Of a stretch of DNA of 28,626 nucleotides, positions 9,188 through 19,769 are shown in pieces (position 1 is the stretch's first letter; every line of letters starts with the position of its first letter). The stretch spans positions 1-28,626 of the forward strand of contig JAKCWW010007633.1 of the NCBI GenBank assembly GCA_026260175.1. Reading direction: 5' to 3'. A model generated the notes under the pieces. The model was not told where the DNA came from. It did no database searches and saw nothing but the letters and a program-made list of their open reading frames with translations. Both the position numbers and the translations under genes were made by a program. The DNA comes from Reticulitermes lucifugus. Taxonomy: Eukaryota; Arthropoda; Insecta; Blattodea; Rhinotermitidae.

Positions 9188-10860
9188 TCATAGGTCACAG
9201 AAGAATGCCAGGGCAGGACCGGAAGAGGAAATAAATGGTACAGTGTGGCCTGTTCACGGATAAATAAATGGTACAGTGCGACCGGTTCACGGATGGCTGG
9301 AAGGTTTGGCGAGCCAAACACGGAAGGTATTGGCGGGTCAATCAGGGGAGGGGATCCGGGAGGTTCGGGCCGTCGTGTCACCTCAGTGAATGTAAGAAAG
9401 ACTGACACCGTGGAAATCTGTGGTGATCAGAAGGAATCAGAAAGGAGCCGAATGCAGTGAAAATTGCAATGCAGAGGACGGATTATAAGGCAGTCACAGT
9501 AATGTGCCAGAAAACCTGAAGGGAAGAGAGGAATAGGAAGACTTAGGCTTCGACGGGAGTATAATATTCAGACAAATTTTGGGAGGATACAGATTGAATT
9601 CAAATGGCTCGGGATAGCGACCAATGGCAAGCTTCTGTAAAGAAGGTAAAAAAAGACACAAAAATACTTTCTTGAATGAGTGAACAAATATGTTTTCAAG
9701 GATTCTTTTTAATGACACAAGTTGATTGCCCTTTACTGAAATAAATCTGAGTATGCCATTTAACTTAACATAACTTTTTCTACTCTCTCCGAGTTATACA
9801 TTTAGAACTTGCATTACTACAACAAACATTTCGTACTCTTTAGATAAATCGGTAATCTAAACCATAAATTTTTAAATCTTGTACCACTTACATAAATCCT
9901 GATTCTCTTCCTAGCATTTAATTTATTTTAGAGTTTTCATTGACACAAGCATATTTACATTAAGGGGGGTAAGATAGGCAAAGTGTATGACATTCATAAG
10001 AGACATAAAAAAGGAATTCACAATTTTAGTGTGAAGAAAGGGAGATATTTATGAAAAGTAAGTTAGGTTGGAGCATAATATTAAAATATTTCTTATAGAG
10101 AAATAACGCTTTACACTTTCAGTTGTATTTCCACAGACCTGTTTATACACTTGATTTTCCGAAAAGATTAGCTATTTCAATACTTTTTTATAGACCTGTT
10201 TTCCGAATACTGTAGATATTTCACCAAATCTCTTCACACAATTGGTTTCCGAACAACCTAAATTTTTTCACCAAATACACCAAAGTTAAAGTTCCAATAA
10301 TTAGGATACGTATTTTCCTTTAAACATCATTCACGTCCGAAGAGTAAAATCTCCTGGGACGTTTCGCCATATAGACTGGTAAAACGTTACCGAAGATTTG
10401 AATGATTTCAGTGCCTTCATGTTCAGAGTAAAGCAGTCCACTCTTCTTGTGCTTCAGCCCAAAGGATGTAACAAACTATAAGACATTAATCTTCAGCAAG
10501 ATCGCAGTGAGAACCTGATATCTCCCATCATTTACATTTCTTCTTTAGTATCATATAAATAAATAGGGTTAATATCCAGTGCAGCGTCGCTAAATAACCT
10601 CACAACTCTCCAATTATACGAAATTCAAATATTGTAGGTACAGATTACTATCAAGTCTGTATAATTAATAATTATGGCCAAACTCTCTTGATAATGTACC
10701 TAAAACTACAAAATATTCGGAAACTTTGCGCCATTTGCATTACTTCTCAGGAAATTCCCTTTATGTAGGTTATAGTATGACATAATCTAGTGTGTAGATA
10801 TATAAAATAATACTACCAACAAATGCAGACAATTAAATTGAAATTATTTTACATACACAT
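9188..10860. other. no recognisable feature
   Basis: A G-rich patch at 9290-9380 and otherwise AT-rich sequence. The open frames at 9130-9408 (minus), 9245-9460 (plus) and 9494-9718 (minus) have no recognisable domain. The first overlaps the hammerhead-like motif and is most likely read-through of repeat sequence. Confidence 0.5.
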
Positions 10861-10865
10861 TTAAT

Positions 10866-10912
10866 TCCTACATGTTTCGGCCAACGACGTGGTCGTCTTC
10901 ATGGGTGTAAAA
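10866..10912 (-). ncRNA. decayed hammerhead-like motif
   Basis: Minus strand: AUGAAGA in place of CUGANGA, a stem II CGACCA / UGGCCG with one mismatch around a 6-base loop, then GAAA, the self-complementary ACATGT as stem III, and A at the cleavage position. Stem I does not pair. The right half (GAAACATGTAGG) is identical to that of the intact motif at 27247-27293, which supports a shared origin. The changed C3 should abolish cleavage. Confidence 0.4.
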
Positions 10913-12595
10913 TACAAAGGCAAAATACATTAAAAATATGACATTAAATTGTAAAAGTATCAGAAATAATCCATACGTGTAAAAAGATTTAAAACTAATT
11001 TCAATATACTTGTGTGCATATTTGGCACTATTATTGTATATATTCGAATAATGCACGGATTGTGGATCATATAAAGCTAGTGTTGGGATATTTCGACCAA
11101 AATTTCTAGGAAAAGTAAATCGAGTTAAATAAATCCTTTATCAGTGTATTCAACCATTTAACAGAGTTTACCGCGCTTACCTCTAAGCAGATGATTCAAT
11201 TCCCCCAGTCTGGATCGGTTTTGTCAACTGGCGGGTTGATTCCACTAACATAATTACAGTACAAGTGTCACCACAGGCTGCAGTTAGGAAGTTAACCTCA
11301 ACATTGCCTCATCTACTGAACTTCCTCTTACAGTGACATAAACAGAGAAGTAATGGCCTATTTCACTTCAGTTCCAAAACATGTAGCTTAATATCGGCAG
11401 TATGACATTTTACAATGGAAATGTGTACTTTTAAAACACAACAGATCGCAAAATAATCTGTGAACATGTACAACAGACTTCGTTACACGTGTCTTTTAAG
11501 TAAGGACAGAAAACGAGAGCCTGCCCGTTAATCCGTGTAACCGCATCTTTTAACTCTGGAACTAATTAAAGAATGCTTTAGTAAACATGATATTAGGGAT
11601 CAACATCAAAGTTTTTGCACGAACTTAAATTTCGTCTCTATACGTTAAACAATGTCCTGTACATTCAATATAAAGCTACGTGAAATAAAACTATCAGTAT
11701 ATCTGAAACGGCCTATCTCATACATAATGTATGCGTGACGCAAAATATAGACCTCACTAAGATATCTGAAACATTTGTCGATAAGTTCAGTAGTAAATTC
11801 CAAAGAAAACAATGACTGATTTTGCAACCTGTAATGAAGTTAGCGTTACGCTGGTTTTGTTTCTTCATCAATGCATTTGTATCAGAAATCAATTAAAATA
11901 GAGGCTAATGCAGCATTCAAAACGTTGTACATTTATTTGGAAAACATGCTTTTAATTATGGTTTATTTAACAGTGCTACCAATAGCTCAGACGTTATGGT
12001 ATAAAATGGAAATATGATTCGTAAATACGAAGTGGAAAAGATAAGAAACGAAAATGTCGGTGATTAATCGATGTAGGTTACTATCTTGCATGCACGGGAA
12101 GGGAATGAGGGAATATTCAAAAAGCCAGTCAAAATAGCCAAAATGCGATTAGAAGTTTTAATTCGAGTCACTGCAAATACGAAGCAGAATTACTACCTCC
12201 ACGGTGATGATTGGCGCAGAAGGTCGGCCTACACATTTGCAGAGTATATTTATACCTCTTGTTAAATTAAATCATTCTGTATAAAAATACTGTATACTTT
12301 GTGCGTATCTTAAACATCCATTACACATTACAGTAAAAGGAGCACTGTCAACCAACGCTCACCGATTCTACTGCTCAGAGCTCTTGAAGGAACGTGAGTT
12401 GTGGAGTTAGCCATTAGGGCTGATATCACATACGAACTGTCTGTCATGTTTGGGGTTTAAAATTACCGACGTGAAACAATATTCCAGACAAACTTCAGGC
12501 GCTGCTACTATCGTAAAATCTCCGAATGTCCGTACTTCCTAGCGCAAGATTCAAATAAGAAGGCGCATGAGTGACGTCAAGCACATCGCGCAGAG
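10913..12595. other. mostly unrecognised; possible tRNA-like SINE head near 11160-11260
   Basis: Within this stretch GATTCAATTCC at about 11194-11204 is one base from a B box and follows a tRNA-like run (CGCTTACCTCTAAGCAG). This may be a decayed SINE head. The rest is AT-rich sequence without a frame or repeat that I can support. Confidence 0.35.
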
Positions 12596-12980
12596 ACAGC
12601 AATAGTTTGAGGTGTTGTCAGAGCATGAGCTTGCAATGTAGTGTTCCAAGACAGCAATAGTTTGAGGTGTTGTCAGAGCATGAGCTTGTAATGTAGTNNN
12701 NNNNNNNNNNNNNNNNNNNNNNNNNNNNNNNNNNNNNNNNNNNNAATGTAGTGTTCCAAGACAGCAATAGTTTGAGGTGTTGTCAGAGCATGAGCTTGTA
12801 ATGTAGTGTTCCAAGACAGCAATAGTTTGAGGTGTTGTCAGAGCATGAGCTTGTAATGTAGTGTTCCAAGACAGCAATAGTTTGAGGTGTTGTCAGAGCA
12901 TGAGCTTGTAATGTAGTGTTCCAAGACAGCAATAGTTTGAGGTGTTGTCAGAGCATGAGCTTGTAATGTAGTGTTACAAG
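12596..12980. repeat. 55-bp tandem minisatellite, about seven units, with an assembly gap
   Basis: Units beginning ACAGCAATAG start at 12596, 12651, 12761, 12816, 12871 and 12926, an exact 55-bp period. The missing start at 12706 falls in the gap. The units are almost identical, with a single C/T difference (TTGCAATG in the first, TTGTAATG in later ones), so the array is young or homogenised. The minus-strand open frame across it is a by-product of the repeat. Confidence 0.95.
12698..12744. other. assembly gap of 47 undetermined bases
   Basis: Forty-seven n lie inside the minisatellite. The flanking units stay in exact 55-bp register across the gap (110 bases from 12651 to 12761), so the gap size fits one hidden unit. 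True array length may still differ. Confidence 0.95.
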
Positions 12981-13193
12981 GCCGTTAAGAAAACATGCTC
13001 AACACTGACTTTCAAAGAAATGTCAACACCGTGCACTGGCCCGCATTCTCCGCCTATTGCTTCAGCTAATTAAACATATTAGGTTTAATATCACAGCCCG
13101 TGTTTGGAAGGTAATATATAAGGCTTGTGTTCTTCGTCTTTTATTTTTATAAAACTAAAATTCACCTACACAAAATGATCATCTCTGAAATAT

Positions 13194-13216
13194 CACACAC
13201 ACACACACACACACAC
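13194..13216. repeat. CA dinucleotide microsatellite
   Basis: A pure run of about eleven CA units, just upstream of the CATA array. Confidence 0.95.
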
Positions 13217-13309
13217 TGCATAAGCACACATATACACACATATCAGCACACGCGTATATAGGCATACATAAATGCATATATTACATGCATTACGCACAAC
13301 ATTACATAT

Positions 13310-13593
13310 ACCACATACATACATACGTACATACATACATACATACATACGTACTTACATACATACAAACATATACACACACGTACATACATACACATAC
13401 ATACATACATACATACATACATACATACACATATACACACATACATACGTACGTACATACATACATACATACATACGTACGTTCGTACATACATACATAC
13501 GTACGTTCGTACGTACATACATACATACATATGTACGTACATATATACACATACATACGTACATACCTACATACATATACATACATACATACA
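13310..13593. repeat. CATA tetranucleotide microsatellite, interrupted
   Basis: About 280 bases of CATA units with recurrent CGTA, CATT and CATATA interruptions. The CGTA variants are scattered in clusters, suggesting local duplication of mutated units. All open frames of about 100 codons here, on both strands, are products of the repeat and should not be annotated as genes. Confidence 0.95.
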
Positions 13594-13599
13594 AATAAA

Positions 13600-13980
13600 G
13601 TGTACTAATTCGTGAACTCTTGTCGTAGAAAGTTTCATTAGCACTATGGAAGACTGCCAAACGCTGACCTCTATGACTCTCAGCACGGACAATCTTTTGC
13701 TACCGCGCATGTACAGCCATCAGCCTTCTTCCTTGAATCAAAGAGTACGAAGTTCCTTAAAGCGACAAAGATCGATGTCGGGGACAGAGTCGCACAAATC
13801 GGCAAATTTTGTGCACCAAGTACATGGTTTTAGAAAGTTTTAAGTACAGTTTTAAACTGGGAAAGTACATGGCGAGAAAAACATGTAACAACTTAGGAGA
13901 GACCGAATTTAACGAAAAGGGCACAACAATGAAAATAATGAAAACTGTTACGTGACAAATACCTAAGAATATTACGAACA
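13600..13980. other. no recognisable feature
   Basis: Unique-looking sequence between the microsatellite and a SINE. Open frames at 13646-13843 (plus) and 13757-13990 (minus) overlap on opposite strands and show no domain. Confidence 0.55.
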
Positions 13981-14185
13981 GGCCGTACAATGGTTCAGGC
14001 GATCAGTCGTCACCCTCTTACCGTCAAGACGCGGGTTCGATGCCACGCCAGTCCTTGTGGGATTTGTGGAGGGCAAATTGGCATTGCGACGTGTTTTTAT
14101 CCGGATACTTGGATTTTCTCCTGCCAGTATTCCACCCACGCTCCATACTAATTCAATTATCTATCATCGACGCTGTATAATGTTA
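13981..14185 (+). mobile_element. tRNA-derived SINE, family A, copy 2
   Basis: A perfect A box TGGTTCAGGCG (13991-14001) and a perfect B box GGTTCGATGCC (14034-14044) lie 32 bases apart. The body that follows aligns with copy 1 at 609-850, from CAGTCCTTGT through the TATCTATCATC-like end near 14170. Differences spread along the body show that the two copies are old independent insertions. Confidence 0.8.
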
Positions 14186-15060
14186 TCGATTAAGATGGTC
14201 ACCAAACAATACACTTAAACACTATTACAGCACTTTGGTGTAGAAGTTAATAAAAGAGGTTTTTCGTTTCGTCATCATCACAGAATGAAATTAGGCAGTG
14301 AATGCTGTCCGGGAGGCTTGTTACAGACTTAAATAGATATCTGGACACCGAACATTCAGTCTTTGCCATGTAATTTGCTTGTTATCTTTACTGCAAATGT
14401 AGGTAGGTTATCCACTTCAGAAACATTGATTAAATGGGGAATCAAGCTGATAGCGATTCTGAGAAAAGGTATCAAAATGAGACGCGTAAAATGAAAACAA
14501 CATACAGAATTTTGACATGGAATTACACTGTCAAGCAAGATAAAAGTGTAGGCTATGTGTGAGAAGTGAGAACTGAATTCAACCGGCACATGCCACGGTA
14601 GAACTGAAGAAATTTTTTCACATGACGAAAATTTTCAGGTTCAATTAATGCAGTGGTGATTATGTGTACCATATGTTTTAACATTACGAAATTATACACT
14701 TTGTCACACAGTGTATTTAGATGTTTCTATGATTCTAAGAATGAGTATGTTTTATTTAAAACACTGTCAATTTTAAGTCTACATAACGTCGATAAATGAA
14801 ATCTGAGTATTGAGCACTGAGGGTATGATAGGGGGGAAAGGAGGAAAACAGAATTTCTGGGAGAAAAACATATCCTAGGACCCCTTTATCCATCAGAAAT
14901 CCCTCTTGAACTGACACTGTACTACATTTAACGAACATTAAGCTGTCGGGGTTAGCAACGGAGAACAGACTGCATTCTGTGCAAGACAGAAACTGAAAAT
15001 TTTGTATACAAACAACAGGAACATCAGTAGTCACGTGCATAAAGAAAGGAATAATAGCGC
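14186..15060. other. no recognisable feature
   Basis: Two minus-strand open frames (14356-14589 and 14756-15130) give hydrophobic, cysteine-containing peptides without a recognised domain. The second runs into the end of the inverted-repeat transposon, which argues against a real gene. Confidence 0.5.
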
Positions 15061-15067
15061 ATAATTT

Positions 15068-15091
15068 GAATAATAATAATAATAATAATAA
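15068..15091. repeat. AAT trinucleotide microsatellite
   Basis: A short pure run of AAT units immediately before the transposon end at 15103. Confidence 0.9.
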
Positions 15092-15102
15092 ATACTGATT
15101 TA

Positions 15103-15644
15103 TACAGGCTGTTTCACGAGTTGTAGGCATAACTGAAGGAGATAATTTCGTACGTTTTTGTGATCAACATTTCATACAAACATGTGTCCGATTTTGAAAG
15201 GTTACGGAGTTATGACCGCTTGAAGCTTAGAATAAAAAGAAAAATATTAGTAAAAATAGATGGAATTAAATAGTAAAAAACATATCACATCATAAAACTG
15301 ACGTCTGATTTTAACTTACTAAACTGCCTTTAATATACACTGACCTACGCTTAAAGCAGTTATTCGAAAATCCCACCCCCTGCCGCAACGCACCTTGATA
15401 CTCGGTTGCTAATAGCGAGTGTGAACATCCACAAAGAACCCGTCAGCTGTTCAAGGTCGCGCAGCGTATAGTAACATTCCATGAGTTGTACACGGTTTAT
15501 TGGAGTGCGTTTACGGGAATTTAAAAAAGGCACAGAGCACAATAACCTTCGATAACAGGACCCATGTCGATAGGATTTTTTTATTACAAAGATCTAGCAA
15601 ATCATCTTCTACAGTAACGTCCACAACTCATGAAACACCCTGTA
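15103..15644. mobile_element. internally deleted Tc1/mariner-superfamily element
   Basis: The terminal inverted repeats begin TACAGG at both ends. The left end continues CTGTTTCACGAGTTGT and the right end, inverted, GTGTTTCATGAGTTGT, so they differ at a few positions over about 25 bases. Both ends are flanked by TA, the target duplication of this superfamily. At about 540 bases the element is less than half the size of an autonomous copy. It keeps a remnant of transposase C-terminus on the minus strand, so it is a deletion derivative. The transposase relic at the right edge of the window (27789-28623) belongs to the same broad superfamily, but I cannot show the same family. Confidence 0.8.
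15360..15470 (-). pseudogene. transposase C-terminal remnant inside the deleted element
   Basis: The last residues of the minus-strand frame ending at 15360 read R-V-S-R-C-V-A-A-G-G-G-I-F-E then stop. This matches the pattern of the extreme C-terminus of insect Tc1/mariner-like DDE transposases (an arginine-rich helix, a cysteine, a glycine pair, then F-E near the end). Nothing of the catalytic core is visible upstream, in keeping with an internal deletion. The assignment rests on a short stretch, but the surrounding inverted repeats support it. Confidence 0.55.
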
Positions 15645-15649
15645 TAATC

Positions 15650-16240
15650 GTTTATACAACAAAACGCTTAAGCAAAATCCTAACTTAGGACGTTCTCAAA
15701 CTTACTGTACACACTAAATATGTGTGTAATATAAATGCTAACAGAATTTCATCATTAAGAAATTCTAGAACATTTTCAAAAGCGACTTTTCAAGAATTGA
15801 AAGTCATATCCATGGAACCAATTAAAATATTTCATAACATTACCTCGTTATCCGCGCTGCATAACATTCGCCTTCACGTAAGCTTACTGTATAACCCTGC
15901 AGATTACATTATACATACATGTATGAGCTGTTATTGCTGAGTATAATACCAGAGTGTACACTGTTAAAGGGTAACTCGCTGTTACGCTTTACTAAGAAAA
16001 GTGGTCCTATACAAATGACATTCTACAGAATATTCTGGTTATTTATACAGCAATGCAGTATTGGATTTCTTTCCTTAACAAGACTGCAAACGGTATAATC
16101 CGTAATGTGGTACGCATAATTTATCCAGGCGTTATTTACTTCCAAATGTCATACGTTTTCATGGTACATGCACATATGTACGGCTTTCTTTCCGTCGAAT
16201 TATTTGAAAACCACACATGGTCAACAGCATTACGATCAGA
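15650..16240. other. no recognisable feature
   Basis: AT-rich. Open frames at 15722-15940 and 16053-16292 (plus) have no domain. The second runs into the decayed repeat that begins near 16245. Confidence 0.5.
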
Positions 16241-16244
16241 CCTA

Positions 16245-16960
16245 CCGTACAGAATTAATCCAAATCTGTCAGAAATATGGAAATATGAGTAGAAATTAAT
16301 TTACTGGCCTAAGTAAAGTATGGCTTTCACTGTGTCGATATTCACGAAACTCACAATCACTCAACAAATGTTTCTGACTCTATCTTGCAGGTCCGAGTTT
16401 CGAATCCCTGTACGAGCGAGTGACGTTTCTTCTTGAAAACGTCCAGACTAGGTTTCGGACCAATCCAGCCTCCTATTCTATGTTTACGGATGTGAAGCAG
16501 CCGGGGCGTGCAGTTGACCACTCACTTCAATCTAAAGCCGAAGTTAAAATAAGTGGAGCTCTACGTCTAGTCCCCCATGTACCTTCATGGCGTCAAAAAG
16601 GAATTTAATTTGCTTTTAACTTTTATCTCTTGAAGCTAAATGCATCCAGATCGGAAGGAAAAAAGCATAAAATTCAGACAAAATTTCCGTAAGTCTTTAA
16701 GTAAAGTATGGCTCCCAATGTCTCCATGTTCTCGCAAATCGTAACTGCTTAATGGTATTGCGTGGAAATATCTTGTATTAAATTCCGTACAAATCGGTCA
16801 AGAAATGTGGGACTTATTTACGCCCCTGTGTTTAGTGCGGCTGTCATTGTGCCTATTTTCATGAAACTCGTGTTTACTCGACAAATGTTTTGTAAATAAC
16901 ACCTACAGAAAACTTCATGAAAATCCGACAGATCGTTTAGTCGCCGACGCTATGTCACAG
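16245..16960 (+). repeat. decayed tandem repeat of about 135-160 bp, split by a SINE
   Basis: Three diverged copies share, in order, a GGCT-nn-CA-nTGTG block, a TTCnnGAAACTC block, an ACTCnACAAATG block, a CCTACAG-like block and an AAATCnGnCAGA block. They are anchored near 16312, 16701 and 16836. The first two are separated by the SINE insertion at 16385-16612. Removing it leaves a spacing near 160 bases, against about 135 between the second and third. The third copy continues into CAGACGGAAAATTGACCGAC near 16955. Copies are too diverged for a firm unit length. Confidence 0.5.
16385..16612 (+). mobile_element. SINE family C, copy 2
   Basis: A B-box-like block GAGTTTCGAATCCC at about 16395-16408 marks a tRNA head whose 5' part is missing or unclear. 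The body then shows CCACTCACTTCAATCTAAAG, a GAAGTTAAAATAAGTGGAGC stretch and the terminal CCCCCATGTACCTTCATGGC. The same blocks occur in the same order at 3680-3850 and 22000-22280. It interrupts the decayed tandem repeat, so it is the younger insertion. Confidence 0.65.
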
Positions 16961-17510
16961 ACGGAAAATTGACCGACGGGCCGACTTACGTGACCTTCAC
17001 AGAAGGCTTTCAATTTTTTACTTCCTAAAAACGTCTAAATCAGACATGTTCCTCGAAGTTATATATGCGATTCAGACAAATGGACCAGTATAGCATTAGG
17101 TACATCTCAATGTGACAGAACAGTCTGGAAGCTGCTGGGGATATTCCAGGACAGGAGGGGAAAGACGGCTAGAAGCAGGCTGTATACCTGAGACCAAGTT
17201 ACTGTGAATGCTTCTTCCGAGTGCATAGATCTCATTGACTGATTGCGAAGACATTCCAGTTGATTTCATGTAAATATCTGCGTAAATTCAAATTAAACAC
17301 GCCCTTATCGGTATGCGAGGGCGACTTAATTATTAAGCACAAGTGACAATAAACACTACCACAGGATTTCTGTGTAGTTTTCTTTGACTATATTAAACTA
17401 GCCATGCTGCCGGAGTCATTTGATGCGTCACAAATAAATCACATAGTCTTTGAGAAAGAGATATCATCTAGATCTGAGCTCTTCTGGGTTATTACGCGGG
17501 GTCGTTTGGT
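16961..17510. other. no recognisable feature
   Basis: No frame, repeat or element end that I can support. The open frame starting at 17404 runs through the hammerhead-like motif and is repeat-derived. Confidence 0.5.
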
Positions 17511-17514
17511 AATT

Positions 17515-17572
17515 GTTTACCGACGTTTCGGGACAACGTATCGGTTCCATCATCACGGGCCAAGAGTCCGAG
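17515..17572 (-). ncRNA. decayed hammerhead-like motif
   Basis: Minus strand: GUGAUGA in place of CUGAUGA, an unpaired U, a stem II GGAAC / GUUGUCC with one bulged G around a CGAUAC-like loop, then CGAAA, a minimal ACGU stem III and C at the cleavage position. A small hairpin (GGTAA / TTACC) follows directly on the 3' side. The architecture matches the intact motifs, including the extra U, but C3 is lost and stem I does not pair, so it should be inactive. Confidence 0.4.
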
Positions 17573-17589
17573 TAGGAAAGAAAGAAAAC

Positions 17590-19015
17590 CAGCAGTAGAT
17601 TCATATGCCTGAAATCAAGGATATCATATAATTTTGCCAGTATAAAAAATATGCAAGTATTAAGTGTAATTCAACTGGACAATATTGTATTTTTTAAATA
17701 TCTCCAACCAATGGGACACAAAACACACTACAGCAGAAAGAAGAACTTCGAAATGAACTGTTTACGTAGTGTAAGTCGGTTATAATACATAAATAAATAC
17801 GATAAGAATTAATATCACTACAAGCATTCGCAATTTACGTTAGGAATGTGCCACGTGTGCATCTCTTGTCCTGAGACATATATCGAGATGACGGCGACAT
17901 TTTGTCTCGGAATTTCTGGTAGCCCGGTGTCACTAGCTAGAACATTCCTGTGTTTTAATATCTTAACTTGTCTCAGTCTCAAACGGCTCCGTAAATTGTG
18001 CTCCTTATGTACACACAGAAAAGAACATGAAGGGGAATTATATCAAGAGAGATTCTTCATTTAGAGAACTTCAAACAAAGTTTATAAAAGGGTAGGACCC
18101 TCCATCTTTTTGGAAGGCTTCAACTTCATCTCTTTCCAGTTTAGGAAAAGCAGATACACAGAATGTCTTTTGTTATGTGTACTACCAAAAGAGGGGCAGA
18201 TGAGAAACTTCATTAACTCAAAATTCAAATATGTGTCTTCATGCCAGCTTTCCTTACATTCAGTTATTTATCACAACTACAAATATATGACACTCTGACA
18301 TGCCTAAAATATTTTCAGATACCCTGCATATGTTCCTGTCTCGAAGTAAAACGCCAAGTTTCACGCCCGTAACGTCTAGCAGAAAATTCTCTTTTGTTTA
18401 TCTTCATATTCAGTGTTGTAAGACACAAGGGGTATACCAGTTTTTATAATTTATTCTCCCATAATCTTATCGTTAAGATCTTTTACACAGAAACTTAAGT
18501 TTTGCGTAATGTTCATACCTTAATAGCAAGTAGTTCCAATTAATATTTTCTAACAATTTTTGTTTCTTCACTGGGCTGTAGGTGAATCTGTGAGTTTCAT
18601 TTATGCTGTTTATATTATCCCAAACAAATGTGTAAAATCATCACAAATACACGGCCACATAAACTGAAGTATTCAGTCACAGTCCTTTCAGATACTCTTG
18701 CTCTCTTATGACAGCATATTCTGTGGCAAAATTAAAAATTAGTGAAAGTAAAATGCCCCTTCTTGTACCCACTAGCAACTATAAGACACACAAATTTTCC
18801 ACGCGAACAGTAGTAGATACCATAACAAACGTCACTTTGATTAAAATGACAATTTTATGGATTTGCCAAATTAAAGTGAAATATTATTTATTATCGGCAA
18901 AAGGGAATTAAGTTATACGGTTTCTTAAAATCTCAGTTTTTCATGTGATTATCCATTTTGTATGTAGTTAATCCAATAACAGCATACTATCAAACGGAGT
19001 ACAAAATAGCTTGTG
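17590..19015. other. no recognisable feature
   Basis: AT-rich sequence with several short plus-strand frames (17846-18064, 18110-18298, 18708-18911) that lack any recognisable domain. No repeats seen. Confidence 0.5.
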
Positions 19016-19020
19016 ATACG

Positions 19021-19241
19021 TGTGCAGGCATACTCCATTGCGGTGTGCAGGCATACTCCATTGCGGTGTGCAGGCATACCCCATTGCGGTGTGCAGGCAT
19101 ACCCCATTGCGGTGTGGAGGCATACTCCATTGCGGTGTGCAGGCATACTCCATTGTGCAGGCATACCCCATTGCGGTGTGCAGGCATACTCCATTGCGGT
19201 GTGCAGGCATACTCCATTGCGGTGTGCAGGCATACTCCATT
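19021..19241. repeat. 23-bp tandem minisatellite, ten units
   Basis: Units begin TGTGCAGGCATAC and start at 19021, 19044, 19067, 19090, 19113, 19136, 19154, 19177, 19200 and 19223. All are 23 bp except the sixth, which has lost five bases, and the last, which is cut short. Variation is limited to ACTCC/ACCCC and one TGTGGAGG. Because 23 is not a multiple of three and no unit contains a stop, several frames on both strands stay open, giving spurious open frames up to 186 codons. Confidence 0.95.
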
Positions 19242-19349
19242 CCACTCTTGTTAAACCAAAAACTAAACGAACCAAAGCAACTACATGTAGCAGAGTTGCG
19301 CTTCAGTAACTACAAATTTGTCAGCCAGAGAAGATATTCCCTGAATTTT

Positions 19350-19762
19350 AGGGAACCCGAAGTTTCATTGTCGTGTTCACAACAACCCGCCATTTTTTCT
19401 ATCCAGAGCCAGATTAATCCAGTCCACGCCCTCTCATCATGTTTATATAAGATTAACTTCAATAGTATCCAGCCATTTAAGCCTGGGTCTTCCAACTGGC
19501 TTCTCTCCTACATATTTTCTTACCAAATCCCTTGTCCCCCAAACATGATACATACCCCCCCCCCAGCCTCCTTAATTTGATCACCTGAATAATATTTGGT
19601 GAGAAAGTTCCTTTTGATGCAGCTTTCTCCAGTCCCCTCTTACTTCCTCCCTCTTACGCACAGATATCTTCCTCAGCACCCTATTCTCGAACACCCTCGC
19701 CTGATGTTCTTCCCACAATGGATAGACCAAATTTCACATTCATACAGAGCAGCAAATTTATA
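19350..19762 (-). pseudogene. non-LTR retrotransposon reverse transcriptase C-terminal fragment
   Basis: Minus strand, in changing frames: a L-Y-E-C-E-I-W-S-I block near 19745 (the usual form is L-Y-G-C-E-x-W), then V-F-E-N-R-V-L-R-K-I-S-V-R-K-R-E-E with G-D-W-R-K-L-H (about 19700-19625), then V-R-K-Y-V-G-E-K-P-V-G-R-P-R-L-K-W-L-D (about 19530-19475), and finally a D-W-I-N-L-A-L-D-R block. The order matches the tail of insect LINE polyproteins downstream of the reverse transcriptase fingers and palm. Stops, frameshifts and a ten-base C-run at about 19553-19563 break it. The element lacks its 5' part, and no clear tail is seen. It differs in sequence from the two other LINE fragments here. Confidence 0.8.
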
Positions 19763-19769
19763 ATTCTGT

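Noticed and set aside
10868..11056. Minus-strand 62-codon frame
   Set aside because: It begins upstream in AT-rich sequence and ends in the hammerhead-like motif; hydrophobic low-complexity peptide without a domain.
12551..12877. Minus-strand 108-codon frame spanning the gap
   Set aside because: It crosses undetermined bases and is a product of the 55-bp tandem repeat.
13194..13593. CRISPR-like or centromeric array
   Set aside because: There is no spacer structure and the unit is four bases; it is a simple microsatellite.
13243..13660. Several overlapping open frames of about 100 codons on both strands
   Set aside because: They are translations of the CATA microsatellite; the repeat has no stops in these frames.
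14263..14285. Minus-strand GTGATGATGACGAAACG, resembling the hammerhead core
   Set aside because: C3 is absent and there is no room for stem II. It is likely chance in a CAT/CGT-rich stretch.
18949..19580. Open frames up to 186 codons with periodic cysteine-containing peptides
   Set aside because: They are produced by the 23-bp minisatellite, which is open in several frames on both strands. The extension beyond 19241 has no domain and overlaps a LINE fragment on the other strand.
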